Shown here piece by piece: positions 25,586 to 38,044 of a DNA stretch of 64,000 nucleotides. A model generated the notes under the pieces. That model saw only the letters and a list, made by a program, of their open reading frames with translations, ran no database searches and was not told where the DNA came from. The translations under genes were made by a program, and so were the position numbers. Positions within the stretch are counted from its first letter, which is position 1. The number at the start of each line of letters is the position of its first letter. Origin of the DNA: Ichthyophthirius multifiliis (lineage: Eukaryota; Ciliophora; Oligohymenophorea; Hymenostomatida); contig NW_004086088.1 in the NCBI RefSeq assembly GCF_000220395.1, positions 1 to 64,000 of the forward strand. The letters run 5' to 3'.

Positions 25586-26083
25586 ATGATAATAAATTAT
25601 AAAAATATATAAATATTTTAAAAATAAAAAAATTCTACTATTTAAATTTAAGATTAATCGAAAAAATACGAAATAATAATAATATATAATGATGATAAGA
25701 AAGTATACATAACTAACAATTGTTAAAAATTAGTTAATGAAATTATTCTAAAAATTTGTTTTTTTAAAATAATAAGAGCATATGTGGGAAAAATTTCATA
25801 TATTTTATTCTTGCTAAATCATATAAAATATAGTTAAGACTTAACTATAATTATTTTAAATGCGGGTGATAAAACCACTATATAAGAAAATGCTATATTA
25901 AATAAAATTTATAAAGAAAATTGTAGGATATAAATTCTAGAAATCAGAAAAAACATAAATTAAAATTTTTATTAAAAAGAAAAATAAATAAACATAATAT
26001 AAAAACAAATTAAAATAATACAGTTTAAATAAGAAAATAATTAAGTTATCTAGTCAAAATAATAAAAATAATAATATATATGA
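25586..26083 (+). CDS. Small Alba-like nucleic-acid-binding protein (tentative)
   Basis: A 166-codon frame runs from ATG 25586-25588 to TGA 26081-26083, length an exact multiple of three. The central part, IIRAYVGKISYILFLLNHIK then TIIILNAGDKTTIQENAIL and IQILEIRK, follows the beta-alpha-beta-alpha-beta order of the Alba/Rpp20 fold, including the G-K after strand one and the Ala-Gly before helix two. A Lys/Gln/Asn-rich tail follows. Alba proteins bind DNA or RNA in chromatin, RNase P and mRNPs. The match is by eye and weak; an upstream exon is possible. Confidence 0.4.
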
Positions 26084-26705
26084 TTTAAAAAATAATATAA
26101 TATCTATAGAAAAATAAATAAAAATTCTATAAATTTAGTTTATATTTAATAGAAATATAAAATTCAAAAATATGATATATATATCAAAAAATTAAATAAA
26201 CTAAATAAAAATATTTTAAAAGATAATATAATAAAAACAGCACATAGCAGTTAATAAAAAAAAAAGATAAATACTAAATTTATGATATAAAATTATATAA
26301 AATATAAAGTTTAGATAATCAGATTAAAAATAAATAAATTATATTTTATAAAAAAAATAATATAAATTAAAAAAATTTAAAATAAAATATAAAAAATAAT
26401 ATATTATATAAAATTTGAAATAAAATATCATTACATTATTAATGAATTTAAAATTAAATTTATAAAAAAATTTATAAAATGTTATAAATATGTAAACTAA
26501 TGTAATATTATTTAAAAATTAATAAAAAAAATATTAATGAATGAATAAATATTATAAAAACATAAAAATAAAAAAAATATTAATGTAAATAAAATTCTAA
26601 ATATAAAAAAAAGCAATTAAAAATAAATAAAAAAAACATATGAAATCGATATAAATTTTGAAATAATATAAATAAAAAAAATAATAAAATTAAATAATAT
26701 ATATA

Positions 26706-26736
<31 letters not shown>

Positions 26737-27075
26737 ATCAATAAATAAATAAATATTTATATATATATTTTTTAATAAAATAAATAATAGTTTAATAATA
26801 TATATATTAAAATATCAATAATAGATTAATCAAAATATAAATAAATATATAAATAATTATTTAAATAAATTAATTATTTTTTATATAAAAAAAGTATTTA
26901 AACTACTTTTTTAAATATAATTATAAATAAAATATATAAAGGTAATACCTTTTGTTACCTTTTGTAATAAAATTAACCAAATTATTAAAAAATAAAAATT
27001 TTTAATAAAAACTTTAATAAATATTAACATAAAATAATAAATATATTTTTAAATAATAATTCATTAAATTAAAAA
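26084..27075. other. Extremely A-rich intergenic region
   Basis: Almost G/C-free sequence. TGA-free runs exist, but the composition is low-complexity Lys/Asn/Ile/Gln and gives no credible protein. Confidence 0.55.
26704..26755. repeat. (AAAT)n microsatellite
   Basis: About 12 tandem AAAT units with one C substitution (AATC). Confidence 0.9.
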
Positions 27076-28626
<1,551 letters not shown>

Positions 28627-28765
28627 AGATTTTTCTATTATATAAATTTATCTTGGTATAAAATATTAAAATTCATATTTTCTATTTATATATGTAAATA
28701 CAATTTTTTTATTTATAAATTATTTATTTTTAATTTTTAAAATAAAAATAAAAAAATAATAAAAT

Positions 28766-29104
28766 ATGTCCAAAGTATAATAATAAAAAATTCAAAAAGC
28801 AAGTATTAAAGATAAAAAATTAAATCGACTTTATCATAATTAAGATGTAAATGAATCTGATCAAATGATTTTGAATTACATGTACGAAGAAAAATAGTCC
28901 TTATCAATTACTTATGGGGTTTTTTGGTCTGGAGTTACTTGCATTTCCGCTAGTTTACTATTCTTTAAATAAAACTCAAGAAACTTTTAAGTTTTTATGT
29001 TTGGAGCAATGTTTATGGCAACTAATTTTTATATATAAAAAAATATTGAAAATAGATATAATAATCTTGTTGGACCATATTTAATTAAATATTAAATTAA
29101 ATGA
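28766..29104 (+). CDS. Small membrane protein, 112 aa
   Basis: An intronless frame of 113 codons, ATG 28766-28768 to TGA 29102-29104. The N-terminal 45 residues are charged and Gln/Lys-rich. Two hydrophobic segments follow (YGVFWSGVTCISASLLFF and VFMFGAMFMATNFYI, residues about 53-90), suggesting a hairpin in a membrane. The tail is short and polar. I do not recognise the family. Confidence 0.6.
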
Positions 29105-29570
29105 AAATTTTATTTTATTTAAAATTTATAAAATAAAAAATTTCTAATTAATAAGTTTCTATTATTTTTCCTTTTAAAAAAAATACAAGAATTTTTTATA
29201 TATTTTTTTAATTCAACTTTTCATATGATATAAAATAATTTCAAAATTTTATTAATTTTTTCAATTATTATATTTAAAATTTTTTAATAAAACTGCATTA
29301 AGTAATTTTCAAAAAATTACAATTTTTAAGTTTTCAAAAAATAAAAAGTTTATGTTATTTATTTCATGTTTTCTTTATTTTATATTATAAAGCATCCATA
29401 ATTTTTAAAAATTCTTTTCTTTATATTTTTTTTTTTTTATAATATTTTAATGAAATTCATTCGGTATTATTATGGAAAAAATTTAGATATTATTTACTAA
29501 TAAATAAAAAAATATCATATTAAATTAAATATATATATATATATAATTTTAATATTTAATTTTGATTAAC
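29105..29570. other. AT-rich convergent spacer
   Basis: 3' regions of two convergent genes. Nothing else is visible apart from a short (AT)n run at 29529-29544. Confidence 0.6.
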
Positions 29571-30740
29571 TCAATTATTAATTTGTTTAATATTTATAGA
29601 AATTTTAAGATCTCTTAAAAATTTTTTAATTAATCTTCGGCTTGTACACGAAGTATGAATTAATTTAATTTATTTTACAGCCTTATAATATATATTTTTT
29701 TCAATTTAAATTTCAGATTCATTTTAATAAATTAATAATAATAATAATCTGTCTATATATATTTATATATTTTAATTTAGATTATAAGTTTTTTTCAGTG
29801 TAAATACAGTAATTTACACTTTATTTTATTTAAAAAAATTACCTTCGGTTATTTAATTAAGATTAGGCATGGGATTATTTTTTAATTAAAATCCCCATTT
29901 ATAATTAATATTTAAGCTATTTTAATAAAAATACATTGATTCATTTTTTTGATTCTTTTGCGTAAGTTTTTTTATAAATAAGGTCTTGATATATCCACAT
30001 TAATTAAAAATAGTTAGAATAATTAAGTATTAAAATTTCTAAATTCTCAATTATGCTTTATCGAAGTATTTTTGTAATGTCTATATATGATAATTAGTTG
30101 CTTACATATTCTAATGCAAATTTCTACACCTATTTAATTTTTATTTGTTATTACTATATGTTCTTATCTTATTTTATAAAATTATAGTTTTGTGTATTAT
30201 CTAAAGTTTTATTTCTGTTTTCTTATAGCATATTATATGGAGAATGACATTTCTTATCGTTTCAAAGGCATATTTATTTTATAATTGATACATTCTATTA
30301 TATTAAAGATAAATTAAGCTGTATATTAATTTTAGTTATATATTATTTTATTTTTATTGATTGATTACAAAGAATTTCAGTTAATAACTACTTACTATTA
30401 TTATAATTAAGCTTATCATATCAATATTATTTTATTAATATTAGTTAATATCTTAAATATAATTATTACTCATTTATTTATATGTTATCTAATATATTGT
30501 AAATTAATTAATGTAATTTTATACCTCTATAAATGTGTCTTAATTAATTATAAATTTTAATTATTTTTGCATTTATTATTAAATCTTCTTTATTAATTAA
30601 TTACCGAAGAGTTATTTAAAGAAAACCATATTTTTTTCCTTTTCTATTTTTCTTAGTTTTTAGTCAATGTGTAACATAAAAATAGTTGAAAAACCTAAAT
30701 AAGTAAATAAAAAAGAATTAATTATAAAATATAACTTCAT
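29571..30740 (-). CDS. Putative membrane-anchored protein, 389 aa, unknown
   Basis: A single 390-codon frame in ciliate code runs from ATG 30738-30740 to TGA 29571-29573. An in-frame TGA lies about 14 codons upstream of the ATG. It begins MKLYFIINSFLFTYLGFSTIF, one clear hydrophobic segment, followed by a charged IDQKLRKIEKEK helix. The rest is Ile/Asn/Gln/Lys-rich with scattered Cys near the C-terminus (SCTSRR). No family is recognised. At this base composition a TGA-free run of this length is unlikely by chance, though composition is so biased that introns or a non-coding nature cannot be excluded. Confidence 0.45.
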
Positions 30741-31170
30741 ATTATAAATAAAAATAAGTAGATAATGCTGTGAAAATCAATTGCGATTAATTTAACATAT
30801 TATTTTATTTCAAATTAAATATCAGTATTTCGAATTTCTTAACTTATTAAATTTTAAAATATAAATAAAACTATTATTAATATATTCATCTATCTACTTT
30901 TGTTTTATATTTTAGATTTAATTGAGATTATTTTTTTATAACTAATATAAATTATTTTTTCTAGAATCATTCTTCAACAAAGGGATTTTTTCTTACTGTA
31001 ATGATAGTTTTTCTTATTTTATATTATTATTATTATCACTTTATTTTTAACTTTTAAATAGTGCACATTATTTTTTAGAGTTAATGATTATGTATTAGAA
31101 TTTTAATTATTTAATTATATATTTTTCTGTTTTTATATATTAATAACATCATTATTTTTTCTGAGATAAT
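30741..31170. other. AT-rich spacer
   Basis: No supported gene; upstream region of the 29571-30740 gene. Confidence 0.5.
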
Positions 31171-31505
31171 TCATATTAAATTAAGAATCTTTTTTAAGTG
31201 TATTGATAAGCAACACTATACTTCCAGAATTAAGGTTTCAGAGAGGATATTCACGCTTTGCTTAATCTATTTCAATTAATTATTTTCTAAATAATATATT
31301 AATTTTAATATTAGATGTTCATTGACTTTTACCATAGGCTAAAATTGATATCTCTTCATAAGTTTTTAATACTAATAGTATCCATGATTTAATAGTTTTA
31401 TCAGATTTTTATCTTAATATAACTTAAATGTTAAAAATAAATTAAATTGATAAATTAATTATATTCAATAAAATATTTTATGATACGCTTTAAACAGCTG
31501 TAAGT
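31171..31505 (-). pseudogene. Alba-like ORF with a frame break (degraded gene or sequence error)
   Basis: One minus-strand frame reads SDKTIKSWILLVLKTYEEISILAYGK. The next frame continues VNEHLILKLIYYLENNQLKQ and stops at TGA 31171-31173. Joined by eye, the order helix, strand EISILAYGK, helix again resembles the Alba fold. The frame change sits in an AAAA run at about 31343. No start codon or upstream exon was found. It could be an expressed gene with a miscounted A, or a relic. Confidence 0.3.
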
Positions 31506-31670
31506 TAATTAATAGAAAAAAAATATTTAAATTAATTAAAAATTTATTGTTAGGCTTTTTTTTATAAAAACATATTTAATATATATTATTTAAAATTGAT
31601 TTTTCTGGATATAAAAATATACTATCTATTGTAAAAAAAAAAAAATATTTATAAATTCCTCTATTAAATC

Positions 31671-31673
<3 letters not shown>

Positions 31674-31708
<35 letters not shown>
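31674..31708. repeat. (TA)n microsatellite
   Basis: Pure alternating T/A run of about 17 units upstream of the NAT9 gene. Confidence 0.95.
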
Positions 31709-31711
<3 letters not shown>

Positions 31712-31767
31712 CTATTTATTTTTGGGTTTGATTAGAATATTATCAAATTTGAAAATTTATTTAATAA

Positions 31768-31810
31768 GATTTGATCAAATCAGATTAGATTAAATCAAAT
31801 CAAATCAGAT
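31768..31810. promoter_or_regulatory. Palindrome plus AAATC repeats upstream of NAT9
   Basis: A perfect 14-bp palindrome GATTTGATCAAATC (31768-31781) is followed by AATCAAATCAAATCAG-type pentamer repeats about 100-140 bp before the NAT9 ATG. It is unusual in composition for this spacer. Function as an operator or promoter element is inference only. Confidence 0.3.
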
Positions 31811-31907
31811 AAGATAATATCAAATAAAATAAAAAAAAGATTAATCGACATTCTTAATTATTATTAAAATTTTAATTATATAAATTTTAATTAAAAAAAG
31901 TAAAACA

Positions 31908-32525
31908 ATGAATTAAAAAAAGTAGCATTTTTATTTAAAAACTCCAAAAATATTACTTTGTCCTTATTTAAAATAATTTATTCCACTTTATCATTAATTT
32001 ATGTAAGACGAAGAAATATTATATTTAACAGGAAGCGAACCTTTAACAATAGATGAGGAGCTATAAAATTAAGAATCTTGGCTGAAAGATGAAAGTAAAT
32101 ATACATTTATAATATTTTAAAAAGATGAAAATATAAAACTTCATTATGATGATTTTCCTGAAGAAACATATAATTATAGAATGGTCGGAGATATTAATTT
32201 GTTTTTTCATTCATATATTGAAGAAAACGAAGCAGAAATAGATGTTATGATCGCAGATAAATAAGCAAGAAGACAAGGTTTAGCTCAGCAAGCAGTAGAA
32301 ATTATGATGGATTTCGGAATGGCATATTATAAAAAAAATAGATTTATTGCTAAAATTAAAAATGATAATTAAAAATCAATTAAATTGTTTGAAAAAATTG
32401 GATTTTTAAAATTTGAAGAAGTTTAAAAATTTAATGAAGTTCATTATTAAATGATTTTTAGTGATATTATGACTATGGACTAGTTTTATTAAAAATATTA
32501 ACATATCAGTAATGTTTAAATTTGA
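31908..32525 (+). CDS. NAT9: N-acetyltransferase NAT9 (GNAT family)
   Basis: An intronless frame of 206 codons, ATG 31908-31910 to TGA 32523-32525, close to the roughly 205 aa of other NAT9 proteins. Recognisable blocks are ILLCPYLKQF, TGSEPLTIDEE, WLKDESKYTFIIF, MVGDINLFF, EIDVMIADKQARRQGLAQQA (the acetyl-CoA R/Q-x-x-G-x-A loop) and FIAKIKNDNQKSIKLFEKIGF. NAT9 proteins are conserved eukaryotic GNATs linked to microtubule stability; substrate is not settled. Codons include TAA-encoded Gln inside conserved blocks, which supports the genetic code assignment. Confidence 0.93.
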
Positions 32526-33451
32526 TGTAAATTTAATATTATTATTTTATTTATTTTTTAATATTATGTTTTATTTATTTCAAAGATATAAGAAATTTTA
32601 TTTTTAAAGTTGAATTTATAAACTTAACAAAAAATATTAATTTTAAAATTATAAATTGTTTTTGTATCACTTTCAACCCAATTATTAATGAAACATTAAT
32701 TAATCTTACAATATTAGTATAATTATTCAAAATAATAAAATAATATTAATTTTTAACATTTAATATAAAAATAAATAAATTATAATAAATATTTATAATT
32801 GTTTTTTCTTATTTTAAATAAATTAATATAATTCTTCAATCATATCTTTTATTGATCAAAAACTACCATCAATTTTTTTTTTTCATCTCTTATAATTAAA
32901 TAAAATAACATAAATTAATATCAATTGATAACCTATTTTAAAACATTATATAGTTATAATATTTTATAAAAATTAAAATTACAATATTTATTAATCTAAT
33001 TTTGCTTTGATTATATTATCTAAATAATTTAATTATAGTTCATTAATGCTTTATAATTTAAAGCGGTAATTTTATTATAATTTCTATTACAATATAAACA
33101 AAATTTTACTTTTAGTATATTATTTAAATAATCCATTTACTCTTTGATTTAATATGATATAATATTAATTAATCATTTGAGAAATTCAAAACTTTTCAAT
33201 TTTTCCTGAGTCTTCTTCAGACTCTAAAACTTAAATTATACACATGAACTACGTGAACTGATTTTTTTTATTGTTACTTTAAAATTTTTTAAAAAACTCA
33301 ATTAACAAAATAAAAAGGCAAAAAAATTAATAAAATTCTTATTTTTTGAAGATCAGAAGTTATTAAATTAAATTAATCGAAAAATAAAAATTTTATTAAA
33401 TTTATTTAATATAAATTTATAAAAATTAAGATTTTAATTTAATAAAAACAT
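32526..33451. other. AT-rich intergenic region
   Basis: No supported gene. A short hairpin GAGTC..GACTC lies at about 33208-33224 (GAGTCTTCTTCAGACTC). Confidence 0.5.
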
Positions 33452-33733
33452 ATGGACCTTTTTAATAAAGCTACCTATATATTAGTAAATTTAATTTCTT
33501 TTATTGCATGGATAAAGATTTTTTTCAATTTTACAAGCATAGAACCAGTTTATTTTATCTTGATATCTATATATTTTAATAAAATGCATTCTTTTGATAT
33601 ATTAAAGATTAACGGCTTGAAAAATTATACAAACAATTATTAGCTTTATTTAAAATCTTATGAAAAAATAATAAAAAAATATTTTATTAGCATTATCTAG
33701 AATTTTAGCATGAGACCAAACAAATAAAATTGA
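33452..33733 (+). CDS. Small hydrophobic protein, 93 aa
   Basis: A frame of 94 codons, ATG 33452-33454 to TGA 33731-33733. It opens MDLFNKATYILVNLISFIAWI and has two likely membrane segments (residues about 8-28 and 34-48), then a Lys/Tyr/Asn tail. The N-terminal pattern is faintly like the first helices of 3-hydroxyacyl-CoA dehydratases, but the key motifs are not visible. I treat the function as unknown. It may be a first exon only. Confidence 0.4.
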
Positions 33734-34681
33734 GATGATACAACAAATAATTTATCGTAGTCTTTAGAATTCTCTAGACTATCATTATACACCTTTTTTT
33801 AAGTTTTACAAAAATAAAATTTTGCTTATTGTATCTTAAAATTTAAAATTTAAAATTTAAATTGAATGCGTTTCTTTAACGTAGCAAAAAATTAAGGGCT
33901 TGTAAAATTTATAAAGATAAATAGGTTTTATTTAATATACCCTATAAATTATATAATGAATATACAATAATAGTTTTTTTTAGCTTTATAAATATTATAC
34001 ACATACATATGAATTATTAATATTATGTCTTTCAAAATAAATGATTATCAGATTTATTTCTTAATCTTAATTTAAATCCAATATTTTTATAAAACTAGGG
34101 CATATTATTTTAATAATTTTATAAAGAAAAAATTATTACTATTATTATTAAATTTTTTTAAAAAATTGCTATATCTATATTTAATTTATATACTAAAAAA
34201 AATAATGTAATTAATTATAGAAATAACCCTGAAAAATAAATTCTCTTATTTTTTTAATAAAGGTGTGAATAGTAAGTATGTAGAGAATTTCCAATATTTT
34301 TTTAAAATTATTTATTTAGGAAAGATAAAGATGAGTCAAGAAGACTGAATTACAAAAGTTTCTTTATTTTTTAATTAATAAATTTTCAGTAAATATTTAT
34401 AAAACATTGTAGATGAAGATATTTTGTTTAATAACTTATTTTAGTTTCTTATAATTTAATATTTTTATTTTAATTATTTAAATAGTTTAATATATTAATA
34501 AAATTTTAGTTTTTAATTAATTATAATATAAAAAATAAAATCTATTTATAAAAAATATTTAAATTAGAATTCTAATATTTTTATGATTAAAAATGATGTT
34601 TAATATTTATTGATATTTAATTAATTTTCTTTATATAAAAATACTTTGCTAACATTTCACTACATTGCTATCTTGCATAAC
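33734..34681. other. AT-rich intergenic region
   Basis: No supported gene in this 0.95 kb stretch. Confidence 0.5.
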
Positions 34682-34855
34682 ATGTTTAACTTACTTAGTA
34701 TACCTATAATATATGTCATGTTTATTAGCCTATCCCTTCCAACCTCTTATATTCTACCTAATTCTGAAAAACAAGAACTGCAAGCCTAACCTACTCTAAA
34801 ATAACTTATCTAACTCAAAAAACCGAAATTTTCTAACTCTCCTATATTTTAATGA
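34682..34855 (+). CDS. Possible small secreted peptide, 57 aa
   Basis: A frame of 58 codons, ATG 34682-34684 to TGA 34853-34855, in an unusually C/T-rich patch (34640-34850). The first 24 residues, MFNLLSIPIIYVMFISLSLPTS, look like a signal peptide with a small-residue end. The rest is Pro/Gln/Lys/Ser-rich. The opposite strand is also open in part, so coding is not proven. Composition differs from both spacer and typical genes here. Confidence 0.33.
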
Positions 34856-35620
34856 TAATTTTAATAAAAATATACTTTAGTTTATATTATTAAACTTATA
34901 TTTAAATCTTAAATTTAATTTAATTTTTTATATTATTTTATAAACAAACTTTTTCAAATTTCGAGTACATATTTTTTTTTAAATCTTTTAAAATTTAAAA
35001 CTAAAAATAATTAGTAATGAATTGAAAAAAATCATTTGATATAAAGTTACATACTAATAGCATATATTATTTGCTTTATGATTTTTAATTTTACTATAAT
35101 TTTTTTAAAAAAATCAATAAAAAAAAGGCCATTTTTCTCGCCTTTTTTTCTGTTGATAAGGTTTTTTAAAAATTTCAAAAATAAAAAAACTTATTTATAA
35201 ATTATAATTTATAAAATTTTAATTTTTTTAAAAAATAATTAAATACTATTTTTAAATATTATTTTATATAAAAACTTTAAAAATTTAATATTTAGGTTCT
35301 AAAAAAGTTTTTAATGCTTATATATATATATATAATAACCGTAAAATTTTTTATTATATTAGATTTTTTTATTATCTATGTTGAATTATGATTTTTCAAT
35401 TTAAATTACTTTTAACTTATTTTTATTCTCTTATGAAGTTTAAAAAATATAACATATATAATTATTATTGTTATTTATTTTAAAATTTATTTATAAAACA
35501 TAATTATTAAATATTATTTTATTGTTTTTAATATAAAAATTATTAAATATAAAACAAAATTAATAATTTTAATATATATTTTATGTAAAAATGGTATATA
35601 TAGTTTTTTTATTTTCATTA
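34856..35620. other. AT-rich intergenic region containing a hairpin
   Basis: No supported gene apart from the GC-cored hairpin listed separately at 35119-35148. Confidence 0.5.
35119..35148. terminator. Terminator-like perfect hairpin
   Basis: AAAAAAAGGC at 35119-35128 and GCCTTTTTTT at 35139-35148 are perfect complements around a 10-base loop. In bacteria this would be a rho-independent terminator. In a ciliate it may mark the end of a small RNA gene or be chance. Confidence 0.35.
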
Positions 35621-37316
35621 TCAATATTATTTTTTATTTATATATTTTACTTTAAAAGCACTAATATTTAAAACTCTGCAAAGTTATTTACTAATAGAAA
35701 ATATCATATACGAATAATCTAAATAATAAAATTATAATAAATATTTTTTAAAAAAATACTTAATAATGACAAAACCCAAACAAGATTAATTAAAATGTTT
35801 TCGTTTACAATACATCTTCCAGTAAAATTTCCAATAACAGTATTCAAAAGCAATATTGATAATAAAGCAAATGAAGTTTTACTTAATTAATTAAATTTTT
35901 ATCCTGAAACATGACATGCTTGAAGCATAGTCTTAAAATATTATTATTTTAGTAAAAAAATAATAAAATATTTGTATGTTTTTTACACTTTATTTAGCCC
36001 AATGTAAGCCGCTAATGTAAATTAAAGTTCTTGTATTTTATTCGCTTACAGACGTTGGGGAAAAAAAGAAAATATAAGTAATAGTTCCATGAATGAACCA
36101 AGAAAAAATACTATCATATAATGCCTATTTTAATACTTTAAAACCTTTGCTATTATACATACGGCGAAATCTTATAATTTGGAATAAAATATATATATTT
36201 TTGAAAAAAATACAGCTTACATATTTAATGAAGTAACTATTCCTGCAAATAAGAAGAAATATAAAGTCACTTATCTTTTAGTCTATCCAAATACAATTTC
36301 TTCACCCCACCATTAAGGTCCTATTAATTTTTATTTTATTTTAATTTAAAAAAGAAAAATACCAAAAGCAGCAGAAAATAATATAAACAAACCAACAGCT
36401 AAACAACCTTCAGATGCTCCATTAATCCAAGGCAAATACATAAAATCATTATAATACTTTTTTTTTAATTTACAAATCTTTTTTCGAAAATGAAAATAAA
36501 AAAACTTCATCAATTGTTGTTATAAAAAAAGGTATCGCCCCTGAAGCATAAACTAAATAGGAATTATAAGTGTTTCCGAAACCCATACATGCAGCTAAAG
36601 AAATTCCTTAGACACTTACTACTAATGCATCACATCCATGATCAAATAATAATCCTAAAGGAGATGAATTTCCTTTTTTTAATTTTATGATTTAATTTAC
36701 ATTTTTAAATTTATATTTATACCAGTTTTTCTTGCTTATTTTCCATCTACATTATCAAAATTCTATTATTTATTATTTTTATTTTAACAAAAAAATACTT
36801 TTTTTTCATTTTATTTTAGTGTAAATTTTTTTACCATATAAATTAAATGCATTATCCCAATAAATGCACATAATGAACGAGGTATATTTCCACTTAATTC
36901 ATTTGGAAACATATACCATAATACTAAATGAGGAATAATTACGCATAAATATCCACAGAGAGTTAACTTTAATATTATTATATTTATATTAAATATATTT
37001 ATTTAATCATTTTATTTATACTGTGTTTGGACTAATTTTTATTTTTAAAACAAGTTAATATAATATATAAATATGTATTATATAAATGCGTTTTTAATAT
37101 ATTTTTTACGAAACCCAAGGAGGAAGATATCTATTTTTTTTAAAAATAATATTTTAACATTTTTATTTAATTAACAATTATATTTTTATACTTTAAACAA
37201 GATTCAGCTATAGGTCCAAATACGTAATTATATAAAATAGAATTATCTCTTCCCTTATATTAATATTTTATTAAATTATTTTCATTTTCTTTAGATATAA
37301 AATTATAACTAATCAT
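35621..37316 (-). CDS. Choline/ethanolamine phosphotransferase (CDP-alcohol phosphatidyltransferase)
   Basis: Eleven exons (37192-37316, 37110-37130, 37022-37031, 36835-36966, 36723-36762, 36506-36672, 36363-36456, 36221-36320, 35987-36170, 35760-35931, 35621-35718) all join in phase through ten introns of 41-78 nt, giving 380 aa, the usual length for EPT1/CPT1. The catalytic signature DG-x2-AR-x8-G-x3-D-x3-D is complete in DNVDGKQARKTG, SSPLGLLFDHGCDAL, with an intron after KTG. YLPWINGASEG and an AFGPQWWGE block follow, plus about eight membrane segments. It makes phosphatidylcholine or phosphatidylethanolamine from CDP-alcohol and diacylglycerol in the ER or Golgi; head-group choice cannot be read. 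Confidence 0.92.
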
Positions 37317-38044
37317 TTTATTACTACCTCTTTTTATATATTTGTTTTTATATTTTTTTTTTTGTTTTTTTTTTAACAAATTATTATGCAGTGCGACAAA
37401 CAATATTTGCAAATATAAAAATTATATATTGTACAAATATTAAAAAAAAATATTTTAAACTTTTAAATTTTTTCTAAAATAAATAAATAAAGATTTTTAA
37501 ATACAAATAAAATTATAATTAAACTAAAAAAATATGATAATTTAATATTAATGTAATTGATATAAAATATTATTTTAATTAGAAACATTATATCATTTTG
37601 CATATTGTATAAAAAATTCTACATTATTTTTATTTTTCCCTTAATTATAAATAATAAAATATAAAAATGGAAAATTTTTATAATCAAGTTTCTTATATTA
37701 AAAGTAAATATGGTAAAATTTAAGGATTTTTAATATTTTTTAATATAAAAATAATAAATTTATAAAAATTTATATCGTATTAAATTAAATATAGCTAAAA
37801 TTAATATAAAAATTCATTTATATTATAAATCAAAATATCTCCTTTATTTTTATTTTTTTTATTTTTAAACAAAATTAATTAAGTAATAATATTTTTTTTT
37901 AAAAAAACTTCTTAAAAATCTTAAATAAAAAACTAATTATTTAAATACAACAATATATTATGAAAAGAAATCAAAAATTTAATTAAAAAAATATATATAA
38001 TATAAGAAAAAAGAAAAACAAAAAATAAAAAAATATAAATAAAT
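37317..38044. other. AT-rich divergent intergenic region
   Basis: Lies between divergent start codons (37316 minus, 38045 plus). A 98-codon TGA-free run at 37666 was considered and not accepted. Confidence 0.55.

Noticed and set aside
26084-26700. Long TGA-free runs on the plus strand
   Set aside because: Nearly G/C-free sequence has few TGA codons by chance; the translations are low-complexity Lys/Asn/Ile/Gln with no start context.
31021-31045. ATTATTATTATTATC run as a coding repeat
   Set aside because: Too short and placed in a broken ORF; treated as ordinary AT simple sequence.
32931-33136. Minus-strand mini-ORF with a C-x2-C motif (KFCLYCNRNYN)
   Set aside because: Start and stop positions are not in the same frame when counted; no splice evidence.
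37666-37965. TGA-free frame beginning MENFYNQVSYIKSKYG
   Set aside because: Only the first 20 residues look protein-like; the rest is homopolymer-derived and no splice joins it to anything.
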